Shown: piece by piece, positions 18,017 to 27,789 of the stretch
How the letters are laid out: each line of letters begins with the position of its first letter
How positions within the stretch are numbered: position 1 is the stretch's first letter
Source of the DNA: Bacteroidota bacterium
GTDB taxonomy: Bacteria > Bacteroidota > Bacteroidia > Bacteroidales > CAIWKO01
Reading direction: 5' to 3'
Assembly: GCA_037133915.1 (NCBI GenBank)
Contig: JBAXND010000019.1
Span: 17,026-81,025 of the forward strand
DNA length: 64,000 bases
The notes under the pieces: model-generated
The model's database searches: none
What the model was told of the DNA's origin: nothing
Seen by the model: only the letters and a program-made list of their open reading frames with translations
Made by a program: the position numbers and the translations under genes

Positions 18017-19564
18017 ATGAACCGTTTCAGCGTAATCTTTTTTTTGTTATTATGCATTTGTTATTCTTCACTGTACACTAATCATTCTTTTGCACAAGGA
18101 ACTGCTATTAATGCAAGCGGTAATCCGCCTGATCCTTCGGCAGGTCTTGATATTAGCTTTAATAACAAAGGGTTGCTGATACCGCGAATGAGCGATACAG
18201 AGCGTAATGCGATAATCAATCCGGCAAACGGGCTAATTATTTTTAATACGACTACCGGGTGCTTGAACTATTATAACACTGGTAACTGGTATCAGTGGTG
18301 CGGTACCTGTATACCTCCATCTGCGCCTGCTGTATCCGGTAATTCTCCGATTTGCGCCGGTGATTCTCTTAAACTTTTTGCTGCCACTATTCCTAATGTG
18401 ACCTACAATTGGACCGGTCCAAACGGTTTTACGTCGTCATTACAAAATCCCATTATTCCTAACGCGGGCACTGCAAATGCCGGCGTCTACAATTGTACTT
18501 CGGGCATAAACGGATGTTATAGCAGTGTATCAAGCACTACAGCAGTAATCAATACGATTCCAGTCTCACAATTCACCTGGTCGCCCTTGCCGGCAGTATT
18601 CAATTCAGATGTTACATTTTCACCAACTACAACCGGTGCATCATACGCATGGACATTCCAAAATGGCACACCTCTCACAAGCACGGCGCAAAACCCTTTG
18701 GTACAATGGGCAAATACCGGCAGCTATAATGTTGTACTCGTTGTTTCAAACAACGGCTGTTCTTCTACAACTACAAATTCAGTAGCAATAACAAGCTGCA
18801 CGCATGGCACACAGACATTTTCTTACACAGGGAATATGCAATCATTTACAGTTCCCGGCATTTGTGGGACGACTATCGATATTGAGGTTTGGGGTGCGCG
18901 GGGTGGTAATGCCTCAAATCAGAATGCTGCTGGTGGTCTTGGTGCAAGAATGAAAGGGACATTTACAGTAACTTCCGGGCAATTGCTTAATATTCTTGTT
19001 GGCCAGTCAGGTGCCGATGCAAGTTGCACTGCCGGTGGTGGTGGCGGTACTTTTGTTGTATCAAACAATGTCCTTCTTATTGCAGCAGGCGGTGGTGGTG
19101 GCGGAGGAACCTATAATAACACCCCGTCAAGTGTGAAGGATGGCACGGCGAATAATAACGGGAATACGGGGTATAATGGAAATACCTTAACGCAAAATGC
19201 GGGGGGCGGTGGAAGCGGAGGCAATGGAGGCGGTTGTGTAACCGGAAGTGGTGGTGGCGGTGCAGGATATTCCGGAAACGGATCAACTTGTAACGCCCAA
19301 GGTGGTAACTCCTATATCAATGGTGGGGCAGGCGGCGCGGTTGGTTCCCTTGGTGGTAATACAGCAGGAGCGGGCGGCTATGGTGGTGGTGGTGGTTCAG
19401 AGTGCTACTGGGATGGAGCCGGCGGCGGCGGTGGATATTCGGGTGGCGGCGGTGGTTACTATTATGGAGCCGGCGGTGGCGGCGGATCATATAATTCAGG
19501 CACTAACCAATCAAATGCTTCCGGTGTCCAAAGCGGCAACGGGCAGGTGACAATAACCTGGTAG
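18017..19564 (+). CDS. Glycine-rich adhesin-like protein, paralogue A
   Basis: The 515-residue product has a signal peptide (1-27, ending HSFAQ), a conserved head (28-98, with 'DPSAGLDIS..NKGLLIPRMSdtERNAIinPAnGLIIFNT' and cysteines 82, 95, 98), an Ig-like domain (100-180, YNWTGPNGFTSSLQNP), a PKD domain (185-262, YAWTFQNGTP) and a glycine-rich domain (266-515) opening with TFSYTGNMQSFTVP. The last domain resembles Pfam Gly_rich of ALK/LTK and ends GNGQVTITW. It belongs to the subtype with 'GGTFVVSNNVLLIAAGGGGG' in the tip. There is no T9SS sorting domain and no lipobox. Surface or extracellular ligand binding is inferred. It stands in tandem with paralogue B. Confidence 0.8.
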   Translation: MNRFSVIFFLLLCICYSSLYTNHSFAQGTAINASGNPPDPSAGLDISFNNKGLLIPRMSDTERNAIINPANGLIIFNTTTGCLNYYNTGNWYQWCGTCIPPSAPAVSGNSPICAGDSLKLFAATIPNVTYNWTGPNGFTSSLQNPIIPNAGTANAGVYNCTSGINGCYSSVSSTTAVINTIPVSQFTWSPLPAVFNSDVTFSPTTTGASYAWTFQNGTPLTSTAQNPLVQWANTGSYNVVLVVSNNGCSSTTTNSVAITSCTHGTQTFSYTGNMQSFTVPGICGTTIDIEVWGARGGNASNQNAAGGLGARMKGTFTVTSGQLLNILVGQSGADASCTAGGGGGTFVVSNNVLLIAAGGGGGGGTYNNTPSSVKDGTANNNGNTGYNGNTLTQNAGGGGSGGNGGGCVTGSGGGGAGYSGNGSTCNAQGGNSYINGGAGGAVGSLGGNTAGAGGYGGGGGSECYWDGAGGGGGYSGGGGGYYYGAGGGGGSYNSGTNQSNASGVQSGNGQVTITW

Positions 19565-19607
19565 TTTTTTTATTGAAATTGCACATGTATTTAAAATCAT
19601 TGTCAAA

Positions 19608-19634
19608 TTTTCAAATTGTCTCATTTTCAAATTA
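19608..19634 (+). repeat. Shared 27-base leader before the second glycine-rich gene
   Basis: The second copy of the leader at 17984-18010, 24 of 27 bases identical, seven bases... six bases before the ATG at 19641. Confidence 0.4.
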
Positions 19635-19640
19635 ATTATT

Positions 19641-21122
19641 ATGACTCGCGTAAAACCATTCTTCCTGTTTTTAACATGCATTTGTTATTTTTCATTGTTC
19701 AGTTTTCATTCTTTTGCACAAGGAACAGCTATTAATGCAACCGGTAATCCGCCTGATCCTTCGGCAGGTCTTGATATTAGTTTTAATGACAAAGGTGTGC
19801 TGATACCGCGAATGAGTGAAATTGATCGCAATGCAATCGTGAATCCTGCGTCGGGACTTATGATATTTAATACGACAACGAATTGTTTCAATTTTTATAA
19901 AAATTCCGGGTGGTTCGAATTCTGCGGTAACTGCATTTCGCCGGCTCAGGCAATTTCGGGCAGCAATTCTCCGGTGTGCTCAGGCGATACCTTAAAGCTT
20001 ACCGCAAGCAGTGTACCGAATGCTTCGTATTTATGGACAGGACCGGGAGGATTCAGTTCCACATTACAAAACCCTAAGATTCCGAATGCTCAACTAACCG
20101 GAAGTGGTATCTACAGTGTCGCAACATCTGCTAACGGTTGTTCCGGTATTCCTACCACTACTTACGTGAACGTTATACAATCGCCTCTGGGCTCTTTTAC
20201 ATTTTCACCTGCAAGTCCCGCCATTGTTTCAAATGTAACGTTTACACCTACCGTAAGCGGAACATCTTATGCATGGACGTTTCAAGGTGGAACTCCGGCT
20301 ACCAGTACTGCCCAGAATCCGGTGGTACAGTGGAGCACAAGCGGCACTTTCAATGTGAGTCTGCAGGTTAGTCAGAACGGCTGCAATTCTACAACAGTAG
20401 TGAATACAATTACCGTTACTGCCTGCGTTCATGGAAATATTACGTTTAGTTATACGGGGGCAGTTCAAACCTGGACGGTTCCTGCCAATATTTGCTCACC
20501 CGTTACAATCGAATGCTGGGGTGCAGAAGGCGGTGGCGCCGGTTGTCAGTCATGGCCCGTAGCATCCGGTGGACAGGGTGGCTACAGTATTGGTCAGAGG
20601 AATGTTGTCACAGGTGAAACGTATAATATCTATGTTGGAGGAGCCGGAAAACACTGTAACAACGGTAGTAATGCCGGTGGGTGGAATGGTGGTGGCCCCG
20701 GTTGGACCAATTATGCCGGAAGTGGTGGCGGCGCTTCTGATGTGCGCACTACTGCCGGAACATTATATGACCGTATTATCGTGGCCGGCGGTGGCGGTGG
20801 CGCAGGATTCGTAAGCGGTTATGGCTACAATGGCGCTGCAGGCGGTGGTTTGACAGGCGCTGACGGTGGCTCATGTTCATCGGTGAAAGGCGGTGGTGGA
20901 ACTCAAACGGCTGCCGGTTGTTGCCTTTATGGTACAGCTGCATTTGGCGTTGGGGGCGGTGTGCCCGGTGGCGAAAGCGGTGGTGGCAGCGGATGGTACG
21001 GCGGCGGATCCGGAAACGGAACTCCGGGTGGTGGTGGCAGCGGCTATATTGGCGGAGTTATCAACGGCACGACCCAGCAGGGAGGCAGAACAGGCAACGG
21101 GCAGGTGACCATAACCTGGTAA
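19641..21122 (+). CDS. Glycine-rich adhesin-like protein, paralogue B
   Basis: The 493-residue product has the same order of parts as paralogue A in the same register: signal peptide to Q27, head to about 98, Ig-like domain, PKD domain (YAWTFQGGTPATSTAQNP) and a glycine-rich domain from about residue 265 (TFSYTGAVQTWTVP). Its tip is of the other subtype, with GGGASDVRT and 'DRIIVAGGGGGAG', the hallmark pattern of ALK-type glycine-rich domains. It ends GNGQVTITW. The first 60 residues are nearly identical to A while the tips differ, so the duplication was followed by divergence or exchange of the C-terminal domain. It converges with miaA, 13 bases apart. Confidence 0.8.
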   Translation: MTRVKPFFLFLTCICYFSLFSFHSFAQGTAINATGNPPDPSAGLDISFNDKGVLIPRMSEIDRNAIVNPASGLMIFNTTTNCFNFYKNSGWFEFCGNCISPAQAISGSNSPVCSGDTLKLTASSVPNASYLWTGPGGFSSTLQNPKIPNAQLTGSGIYSVATSANGCSGIPTTTYVNVIQSPLGSFTFSPASPAIVSNVTFTPTVSGTSYAWTFQGGTPATSTAQNPVVQWSTSGTFNVSLQVSQNGCNSTTVVNTITVTACVHGNITFSYTGAVQTWTVPANICSPVTIECWGAEGGGAGCQSWPVASGGQGGYSIGQRNVVTGETYNIYVGGAGKHCNNGSNAGGWNGGGPGWTNYAGSGGGASDVRTTAGTLYDRIIVAGGGGGAGFVSGYGYNGAAGGGLTGADGGSCSSVKGGGGTQTAAGCCLYGTAAFGVGGGVPGGESGGGSGWYGGGSGNGTPGGGGSGYIGGVINGTTQQGGRTGNGQVTITW

Positions 21123-21135
21123 CTGCTTCCCGTAG

Positions 21136-22056
21136 TTATTTTATTCCTGATATTGAAATTATCTGCGAAGCCAGCTCATCAGCGGGAAGGGAGCCATCAA
21201 GCCAATGAATGAGGTAACCGTTGCGTTCCATGCGGCGGAACCACGTCATCTGCCTCTTGGCAAACTGGTGAATGGCGGTGTTGAGCAGTCGGAACATTTC
21301 ATCAAATTCTATTTCCCCGTTCACAAACATTGTGAGATATTTATATTCCAGACCGTAAGTTTTCAGCCGGGCAGGGGCAAGGCCTGAATTAAGCAGTGTG
21401 CGCACTTCATCAATCATTCCATTATCAAGCCTTTGCTGCAGTCTTTTTGTGATGCGTTCGCGCAGAACATTTCTGTTCCGGCCGATACCGAATATTGTTG
21501 ATTCTATTCCCGGCTGTCGTTTTACCTTTTCGGGATGTGCATGGTGAAATTCTTCAATCTCGATGGCGCGGTACATGCGTTCGCGGTCGGAAGTATCTGT
21601 AGTGCTGTGCAGCTTTTTTAATGATGAAAGATGAGCAATGAGTGCTTCATCGCTCATGGAAGCCAGGCTTTGCCTCAACATTGCATTGTTTGGTACATCG
21701 GCCATGGCGTAACCACCCAATACGGTTTCGAGGTACATACCGCTGCCTCCGCATAATACAGGGCGTTTTTCCCGGGTAAGGATATCTTTATAAGCATTCA
21801 GAAAATCGCGCCGGAATTCAAAGATAGAGTATTCATAACCTGCATCGCGGATATCGACCAGATAGTAAGGAATTCTGATTCCGTCAACAGTATAATCATC
21901 ATAGTCTTTTCCCGTGCCCAAATCCATACCACGATATACCTGCCTCGAATCTGCACTGATAACTTCACCGTCAATAAGTGCTGCAAGCTTAGCGGCTACC
22001 GTGGTTTTTCCACTGGCGGTAGGACCAAGAATAGTTATCATACTACCTGCCATCAT
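21136..22056 (-). CDS. miaA: tRNA dimethylallyltransferase
   Basis: MiaA adds a dimethylallyl group to N6 of A37 in tRNAs reading UNN codons. The P-loop GPTASGKT is at residues 11-18, the DSRQVYRGMDLGTGK substrate segment follows near 37, and the insert domain and 'GLEYKYLTMFVNGEI' are as in the family. The 306-residue length is normal. The ATGs at residues 1, 2 and 6 are all possible starts; the last leaves the shortest leader before the P-loop. It lies 29 bases downstream of the glycosyltransferase gene and may be cotranscribed. Confidence 0.93.
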   Translation of the reverse strand: MMAGSMITILGPTASGKTTVAAKLAALIDGEVISADSRQVYRGMDLGTGKDYDDYTVDGIRIPYYLVDIRDAGYEYSIFEFRRDFLNAYKDILTREKRPVLCGGSGMYLETVLGGYAMADVPNNAMLRQSLASMSDEALIAHLSSLKKLHSTTDTSDRERMYRAIEIEEFHHAHPEKVKRQPGIESTIFGIGRNRNVLRERITKRLQQRLDNGMIDEVRTLLNSGLAPARLKTYGLEYKYLTMFVNGEIEFDEMFRLLNTAIHQFAKRQMTWFRRMERNGYLIHWLDGSLPADELASQIISISGIK

Positions 22057-22085
22057 AGATTAATTGTTGCGGAATGAGGTTTATT

Positions 22086-23303
22086 TTAGGTGCGTTTTCC
22101 GGAATGAACGGTTTCTTCAATTTCCATCATCATCCGTCGCAGTTTATCAAGATATTCTATAGAAGACTTATTGAAATCGAGGTCAGCAAGGGCAATACGG
22201 GCAGCACGGAGTTCAGGTGCATAGAAAGTGTAGAGGAATTCTCTTAAGTTGACTTCATCAGAAGAATGTTTAAGTCGTTGACGGTATTTCAAAAACTGCA
22301 ATATCCGCAAGGCATCAACCTTTTCATGGCATGCTCTGATAAAGCGTTCTTTTGTCTTATGATTTTTACGAAGCGGCTTCCACAAGATATCTTCTTTTAG
22401 AATTCGCTGGAGAAACAAAGTCATAGGAGTTGGAACCTCTTTTTCGAATAAGGTTCCGAATGCATCTGTGGTCTCTGCAACTTCATCAAAATAATAATAA
22501 TGATACATCGGATAACTTTCCCAATCACCCTGAACACCTTTAATAAGCGCAGGACCTGTACCGAAGAAAACCCTGTCGCTGTAGCGTGTTGCAGGATATA
22601 CCTTTACAGGATTATGGCTAATCACTTTACCATGTTTACGCAATTTCATCAAAAAATAGAAATCTTCGCCCGACGGTTTTGGTGCAATACCTTTCACCGC
22701 GCGGTAAACCTTTGCTGTTGTTGCCATGGCGGAGCCTATCGCGGTAAACGCATATGGGCTCTTGATGCGCAGCATATTGAGTGCATAATTGCGCATATAA
22801 ATCTCGTAGTGCAGCATGGCGCGGTCAAGCGTTTCATCTCCCGTAAGGCGATGAAAATAAGGAACAGAAAGTGCTGAGATATGAGGGTTTTCAGTAAAAG
22901 TATTTACAACAGATGAAAAATAATTTTCCGGAAATATCGTGTCTGCATCAAGGCATAGAATGATATCACGGTCTTCGGCAACTTCGGCAATTTCATCCAT
23001 GGCCGTTTTCCGCGCCCAGCCAACACCGCTGCGTTTGCCTTTCCATCCTTTTCCCGGCGATGACCGGTCTATCACCTTAAGATCAAAATCCTTAACCTGC
23101 CTCAGATACCCCAGCGTTTTTAAGTTATCAACGCAAACGTGTTTTTTCTCGGGCAGCGTGTACCATTCGTCGGGTTGATTCAGACAGATAATAACTTCAA
23201 AGTTCCGATAATCCTGTGCGCGAATTGCATCGATACATTGAGGCAGGTAATCGAATTCCTCCATCACCGGCAGGGCAACATATATTTTAACTGGCTTAAT
23301 CAT
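22086..23303 (-). CDS. Family 2 glycosyltransferase
   Basis: The 405-residue product begins '[31 protein letters not shown]', a GT-A fold nucleotide-binding start, and has the metal-binding LDADT near residue 120 and [14 protein letters not shown], the acceptor-site ED motif, near 215. No membrane helix is evident, so it is soluble or peripheral. The donor and acceptor sugars are not predictable. The last 100 residues are helical and charged. A -7 promoter box lies upstream at 23327-23334. Confidence 0.85.
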   Translation of the reverse strand: MIKPVKIYVALPVMEEFDYLPQCIDAIRAQDYRNFEVIICLNQPDEWYTLPEKKHVCVDNLKTLGYLRQVKDFDLKVIDRSSPGKGWKGKRSGVGWARKTAMDEIAEVAEDRDIILCLDADTIFPENYFSSVVNTFTENPHISALSVPYFHRLTGDETLDRAMLHYEIYMRNYALNMLRIKSPYAFTAIGSAMATTAKVYRAVKGIAPKPSGEDFYFLMKLRKHGKVISHNPVKVYPATRYSDRVFFGTGPALIKGVQGDWESYPMYHYYYFDEVAETTDAFGTLFEKEVPTPMTLFLQRILKEDILWKPLRKNHKTKERFIRACHEKVDALRILQFLKYRQRLKHSSDEVNLREFLYTFYAPELRAARIALADLDFNKSSIEYLDKLRRMMMEIEETVHSGKRT

Positions 23304-23326
23304 CGACGCAAAAGGCTATTTGGTCA

Positions 23327-23334
23327 CAAATATA
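23327..23334 (-). promoter_or_regulatory. -7 box upstream of the family 2 glycosyltransferase
   Basis: TATATTTG on the minus strand, 24 bases before the ATG at 23303. The nearest upstream TTG is 24 bases away instead of 19-21, so only the -7 half is convincing. Confidence 0.4.
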
Positions 23335-23455
23335 CAAAAAGCCACTGATTAAAGGCTTCAACGGCTTTCTGCACCGTATTTTTTTATTCTGTGAATTGCT
23401 TTTTAATGTAAATTTGAATTGCAAAATAAAAATAATCAGGAAATCAGAATCGTAT

Positions 23456-24331
23456 ATGAGCATATTAGTTAATAAAGATTCGAGGATTGTAGTGCAGGGT
23501 TTTACCGGCAGCGAGGGCACTTACCACGCTACTCAAATGATAGAATATGGAACGAAGGTTATCGGAGGCGTAACTCCGGGAAAAGGTGGTCAGCTGCACA
23601 TTGATTTGCCTGTTTTTAATACAGTACAGGAAGCTGTAGACAAAGCCGGTGCGAACGTTTCTATTATTTTTGTACCTCCGGCTTTTGCCGCTGATGCAAT
23701 CATGGAAGCCGCTGACGCAGGCATTGGCGTTATTATTTGTATTACAGAAGGAATACCGGTTCAGGATATGATAAATGTCAAAGAATTTCTGCTGGATAAA
23801 AAATCGCGGCTTATCGGACCAAACTGCCCGGGCATTATCACACCGGGTGAAGCTAAAGTAGGCATCATGCCGGGATTTATACATAAACCGGGCAAAGTGG
23901 GAATTGTTTCCCGCTCGGGAACTCTGACTTACGAAGCTGTTGACCAGCTTACACGTCTGGGTTTAGGACAATCTACGGCTATTGGTATTGGAGGCGATCC
24001 TATCATTGGTACCACCACAAAAGATGCTGTGATGCTTTTTATGGAGGATCCACAAACCGAAGGTATTGTGCTGATTGGTGAGATTGGCGGGAATATGGAA
24101 GCAGATGCCGCCGAATGGATAAAGTATAATTCGAAAAAACCGGTGGTGAGTTTTATTGCCGGCGCTACAGCACCTAAGGGCCGTACTATGGGACACGCAG
24201 GTGCTATTGTTGGCGGTAAGGCCGATACTGCCGAAGCGAAAAAAGAAATTTTACGCGATGCCGGTGTATATGTAGTGGATTCTCCTGCCGACATTGGGAA
24301 AAAGATGCTGGAACTGCTGAACGGAAAATAA
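23456..24331 (+). CDS. sucD: Succinyl-CoA synthetase alpha subunit
   Basis: The alpha subunit of the TCA-cycle enzyme that makes ATP or GTP from succinyl-CoA. The 291-residue product has the CoA-binding [14 protein letters not shown] (15-28), the [10 protein letters not shown] segment and the phosphorylated histidine in [10 protein letters not shown] at about residue 247. I chose ATG 23456, which gives the family's usual start ([18 protein letters not shown]). The beta subunit gene is not nearby, so the two subunits are encoded separately. A TAAATTTG box lies at 23409-23416. It converges with porQ, seven bases apart. Confidence 0.96.
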   Translation: MSILVNKDSRIVVQGFTGSEGTYHATQMIEYGTKVIGGVTPGKGGQLHIDLPVFNTVQEAVDKAGANVSIIFVPPAFAADAIMEAADAGIGVIICITEGIPVQDMINVKEFLLDKKSRLIGPNCPGIITPGEAKVGIMPGFIHKPGKVGIVSRSGTLTYEAVDQLTRLGLGQSTAIGIGGDPIIGTTTKDAVMLFMEDPQTEGIVLIGEIGGNMEADAAEWIKYNSKKPVVSFIAGATAPKGRTMGHAGAIVGGKADTAEAKKEILRDAGVYVVDSPADIGKKMLELLNGK

Positions 24332-24338
24332 TTTATAA

Positions 24339-25391
24339 TTATTTCTTCTTGCCGAATGCTCCGATATTGGTGCTTATCGTAAAGGTGTTGGGTGCACCTC
24401 CGGGATGGTATTTGGCCCAGGCATAGCTGAAGTTGAACTTCGAAACTCTGAATCCGAACCCGAATGAAAAGCCTACAATTCCTTTCTTTCCCTCAACTCT
24501 GAGTTCGCGGCGGCGTTGGTAATTATATCCCATACGAATCGAGAAATTTTTTGTCGGGAAAAATTCACCACCAATTACCAAATGACGCATGGCTTTATCG
24601 GCAAACTTTCCCAGTTTATTCTCCTTAATAGAATCGCCTGTAAGCGGGTCGACCAATGGCGTAGGATTATTGGGGTCGGAGTAGGTTAGGTCAAATTTTT
24701 CGAGATGGTCGAATAATATTGAAAAACGAAAAGGCAGATGCGAGAACTGCTTTGATAAACCCAGTTGTATTTCGAAGGGCAACGATTCGGGATTGCCTTT
24801 AGTGTATGATGTAAGCTGCCTTCCTATATTGCGGAACAGCAGTGTGGTCATAAAATTTCCTTTTTCATGATAATAGCTGCCCGCAACATCAACGGCTATA
24901 CCGGCGCTGCTGTATTTCTCAAGTCCCGAATAAACAAGCTTCAGATTGGCGCCTATTAAAAAATGCGGATCCAGTTTGCGTCCCCAGCCAATATTCAGTG
25001 CGTATTCACCGGCAGAAAAGTTGCCATAGGTTTGTCCGAACTCATCGGCCTCAATAAAATGACCGTAATTAATATACTGCATAGTGGCTGCAAAACTGCC
25101 TACCTTTTTAAAGGTACGGCTGTATGCTGCAAATCCATAATTGATATCGGAAAAATAATCGACAATGCTCAATGCAAGGTGGTTGTGCATGCTCTCATCA
25201 ATGATGCTCGGATTGGCGAGGGCCAGCGTAATATCATCATCTTTAATAGCCAGGAAATTGCCGCCCATGGCTGAAATGCGTGCTGAATTCGGAAGATTCA
25301 GAAATTCATAAGTATGGCTTCCGCCAATCTGGGCACGACCGGCTAGCGAAATGAACAGGAGTGAGAGAAATAGCAGTTTTCTAATCTTCAC
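24339..25391 (-). CDS. porQ: Type IX secretion system protein PorQ
   Basis: The 350-residue product has a signal peptide (KIRKLLFLSLLFISLAGRAQ) and then the PorQ pattern: 'GGSHTYEFLNLPNSARISAMGGNFLAIKDDDITLALANPS', a FadL/UPF0164-like outer-membrane beta-barrel. PorQ works with PorU, PorV and PorZ in cleaving sorting domains and attaching T9SS cargo at the cell surface; this agrees with the three T9SS clients in the window. I chose GTG 25391 rather than an upstream TTG because a TACTTTTG promoter box covers the latter and the signal peptide starts at the GTG. Confidence 0.88.
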   Translation of the reverse strand: MKIRKLLFLSLLFISLAGRAQIGGSHTYEFLNLPNSARISAMGGNFLAIKDDDITLALANPSIIDESMHNHLALSIVDYFSDINYGFAAYSRTFKKVGSFAATMQYINYGHFIEADEFGQTYGNFSAGEYALNIGWGRKLDPHFLIGANLKLVYSGLEKYSSAGIAVDVAGSYYHEKGNFMTTLLFRNIGRQLTSYTKGNPESLPFEIQLGLSKQFSHLPFRFSILFDHLEKFDLTYSDPNNPTPLVDPLTGDSIKENKLGKFADKAMRHLVIGGEFFPTKNFSIRMGYNYQRRRELRVEGKKGIVGFSFGFGFRVSKFNFSYAWAKYHPGGAPNTFTISTNIGAFGKKK

Positions 25392-25412
25392 GTAAAAGGA
25401 ATTATTGGTACA

Positions 25413-25420
25413 CAAAAGTA
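25413..25420 (-). promoter_or_regulatory. -7 box of porQ
   Basis: TACTTTTG on the minus strand, 22 bases before the GTG at 25391. No TTG is found at the expected distance. Its place decides the porQ start. Confidence 0.45.
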
Positions 25421-25530
25421 ATTTATTTTATTAAATGACGGCAGAGGCGCATTTGTTTCGGTGTATGCTGTTCTGATCTATTTTTTGCAAAACGCTGATT
25501 ACATATTATTATTGTGGTAATTTTGCGTTC

Positions 25531-26595
25531 GTGCCAATACATGAACAATATATGCGCCGCTGCCTTGAACTGGCAGTGCAGGGAGCCGGAATAGTGTCGC
25601 CAAATCCAATGGTGGGCTGCGTGATTGTTCATAACGGCAGCATCATTGGAGAAGGCTATCATCACGAATTTGGCGGCGCGCATGCCGAAGTGCTGGCAAT
25701 ACGGAATGTAAAAGACAAAACATTGCTGACGGACTCAGTCTTATACGTGAGTCTGGAGCCTTGCTGCCACCACGGTAAAACACCACCGTGCAGCGATTTG
25801 ATTATCAGCTCCGGTATTAAAAAAGTGGTGACCGGTGCCACAGATCCAAATCCGAGCGTTGCCGGTAAAGGAATTGAGCAAATGCGTTCCCACGGAATTG
25901 AGGTTTTGACGGGTGTCCTCGACCAAGAATGCCGCCATGTGAACCGTCGTTTCTTTTGTTTTCATAATGAAAAACGTCCTTACATTATATTAAAGTGGGC
26001 AGAAACGGCCGACCGTTTCATTGACAGTGTGCGCCTGCCCGGTGAAGTGGCGCACGCCAACTGGATTACATGCGAAGAAACCCGTGTGCTTGTTCATCGC
26101 TGGCGCACCGAAGAAGATGCCATCCTTGTTGGTACGAACACCGCACTGCTCGATAACCCTAAGCTGAATGCACGCGACTGGGTCGGGAAAAATCCGTTGA
26201 GGCTGACCATTGACCGGTTTGGCAAACTGCCACGCACGCTGCATCTGTTTGACGGCAAAGCACCAACGCTTGTATTCTGTGGTCCCATCGGAATGGTGTA
26301 TCCAAACGCCGAAGTGTGTTCGCTCGATTTTTCTCAGAGTATTCTTCCGGGAATCATGAAGGAACTCTACAGAAGAAATATTCTTTCACTTATTGTGGAA
26401 GGCGGAAAAGAACTGCTGGATTCATTCATTTCATGCGGTCTGTGGGATGAAGCACTTATTTTCAGTGCACCCATGCGTTATAATGCCGGAACCAAAGCAC
26501 CTGATATCAGCGGCGAACAGATTTCTGAGGAGAGCTTCGGCACCGACGTGCTTCAGAAACTTGTAAATTTGAATAAAAATCAGTCTGCAGTTTAG
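25531..26595 (+). CDS. ribD: Bifunctional riboflavin biosynthesis protein RibD
   Basis: RibD deaminates and then reduces the early pyrimidine intermediate of riboflavin synthesis. In the 354-residue product the deaminase zinc site is HAE (51-53) and PCCHHGKTPPC (77-87); the reductase domain begins near ILKWAETADRFID (about 155) and includes LIVEGGKELLDSF near 290. The GTG start gives the usual opening (xPIHEQYMRRCLELA). A TAATTTTG box at 25518-25525 is so close that the transcript may begin at or near the GTG, that is, leaderless. No other rib genes are adjacent. It is divergent from porQ. Confidence 0.94.
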   Translation: MPIHEQYMRRCLELAVQGAGIVSPNPMVGCVIVHNGSIIGEGYHHEFGGAHAEVLAIRNVKDKTLLTDSVLYVSLEPCCHHGKTPPCSDLIISSGIKKVVTGATDPNPSVAGKGIEQMRSHGIEVLTGVLDQECRHVNRRFFCFHNEKRPYIILKWAETADRFIDSVRLPGEVAHANWITCEETRVLVHRWRTEEDAILVGTNTALLDNPKLNARDWVGKNPLRLTIDRFGKLPRTLHLFDGKAPTLVFCGPIGMVYPNAEVCSLDFSQSILPGIMKELYRRNILSLIVEGGKELLDSFISCGLWDEALIFSAPMRYNAGTKAPDISGEQISEESFGTDVLQKLVNLNKNQSAV

Positions 26596-26692
26596 TGTGG
26601 GGCGTCGTGTATTTTAAATCCGGAATAGCAGACAACATTATTCTTTAAGATTTGTAATGACATACTGTTCTGATTATCAATAATATTCTGAC

Positions 26693-27421
26693 ATGATGTA
26701 CATCCGGAAACTTATAAAGGAATGGTTTTATTTTTTGCTTCATCCAGGAGATGTGTTTCCAGACGAATCTGCCAGAGCAAAGACCGGTTCATTTATTTTT
26801 TATCTCATATTTATATGCATTATCTCGACTGTATTTTCTTTTGCTGTACAGTACCTGTTTTTGCAGCTTTTTAAATGGCATATAATTTCATTACCGGTTA
26901 TTCTCAAACCCGATTACCACCAGGTTTCTATTGTTGGTATGGTTGTGATTGCTCCAATAGTCGAGGAACTTCTGTTCAGATTGAATCTTCGCTATCGCTC
27001 AGTATTTATTTCATTTATCCTGACACTGATTCTGTACTCCATTTTTGTTCGGATTGTATTGGGGCTTCTTCCCTTTTATTATTTGTGGGAATCCATAGGG
27101 AATATAGCGATAATTATGGTAATCTCAGTTTTTGTTAATCTGTTTATCAGACGCTTTAACAAGTCTCTGGAATGGTTTTGGATAAAGTATTTTCGTTTGA
27201 TATTTTATAGCTCGGCAATTATTTTCGGCTTTATGCATTTGGGAAATTACTGGATACCAAATTATACAATTGTGCTGTTAAGCCCGTTTTTTCTGCTTCC
27301 TTTCATGTTTGCAGGACTCAATCTGGGCTATATCAGGCTGCGATATGGAATTATTTTCAGCATCGTTTTGCATGCCTTCAATAACCTGATGCCTTATATC
27401 TTCCATTATAATTTCAGATAA
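26693..27421 (+). CDS. CPBP family intramembrane metalloprotease
   Basis: The 242-residue product has about seven membrane helices and the CPBP (CAAX protease and bacteriocin-processing) motifs: EELLFR with E91-E92 and R96, a histidine in FGFMHLGN (H182) and HAFNN (H227). Such proteins cleave peptides inside the membrane; in bacteria some give bacteriocin immunity or process peptides, but the substrate here is unknown. Thirty-one bases later comes a small HTH gene on the same strand. Confidence 0.82.
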   Translation: MMYIRKLIKEWFYFLLHPGDVFPDESARAKTGSFIFYLIFICIISTVFSFAVQYLFLQLFKWHIISLPVILKPDYHQVSIVGMVVIAPIVEELLFRLNLRYRSVFISFILTLILYSIFVRIVLGLLPFYYLWESIGNIAIIMVISVFVNLFIRRFNKSLEWFWIKYFRLIFYSSAIIFGFMHLGNYWIPNYTIVLLSPFFLLPFMFAGLNLGYIRLRYGIIFSIVLHAFNNLMPYIFHYNFR

Positions 27422-27452
27422 TCAATTTCCAATTTAATTGCTTAGTAACGCT

Positions 27453-27758
27453 ATGAAATCGAAACAATCAAACTTCAAAAAATGGTCAGAAATAATAAAT
27501 GAGCAATTCGGCAAGGCAGGTACACCGAAGCGCGATGAGATGGAAAGGGAATATGAATCTTTCAGAATCGGCATATTGCTCAGACAGGCCCGTGAAGCAA
27601 AAAGTATGACACAGGAACAACTGGGGGATGCCATTTCGCGCAAGAGAAGTTATATTTCTCGAGTAGAAAATGATGGCAGCAACATCACGTTGAAAACACT
27701 GTTTGATATTGTTGAAAAAGGCTTGGGCGGTAAAGTGACCATAGGAATAAAAATTTAA
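27453..27758 (+). CDS. HigA-like HTH antitoxin or regulator (orphan)
   Basis: The 101-residue product has an XRE helix-turn-helix at about residues 43-95 (LLRQAREAKSMTQEQLGDAIS, RKRSYISRVEN) preceded by a 40-residue charged arm. The order and the ending 'GLGGKVTIGIKI' match the HigA-like antitoxins of Bacteroidota, whose toxin gene usually lies directly upstream. Here the upstream gene is a CPBP protease and no HigB/RelE-type toxin is visible. It may be a solitary antitoxin, or a regulator of its neighbour. I chose ATG 27453 over a TTG at 27438. Confidence 0.75.
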   Translation: MKSKQSNFKKWSEIINEQFGKAGTPKRDEMEREYESFRIGILLRQAREAKSMTQEQLGDAISRKRSYISRVENDGSNITLKTLFDIVEKGLGGKVTIGIKI

Positions 27759-27789
27759 AATTATCTTTGTCTTTTAAAACATTGAAACC

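Noticed and set aside
18017..21122. T9SS sorting domains at the ends of the glycine-rich proteins
   Set aside because: The endings lack the 'YPNP' start and the final lysine-rich strand seen in the three true T9SS clients here.
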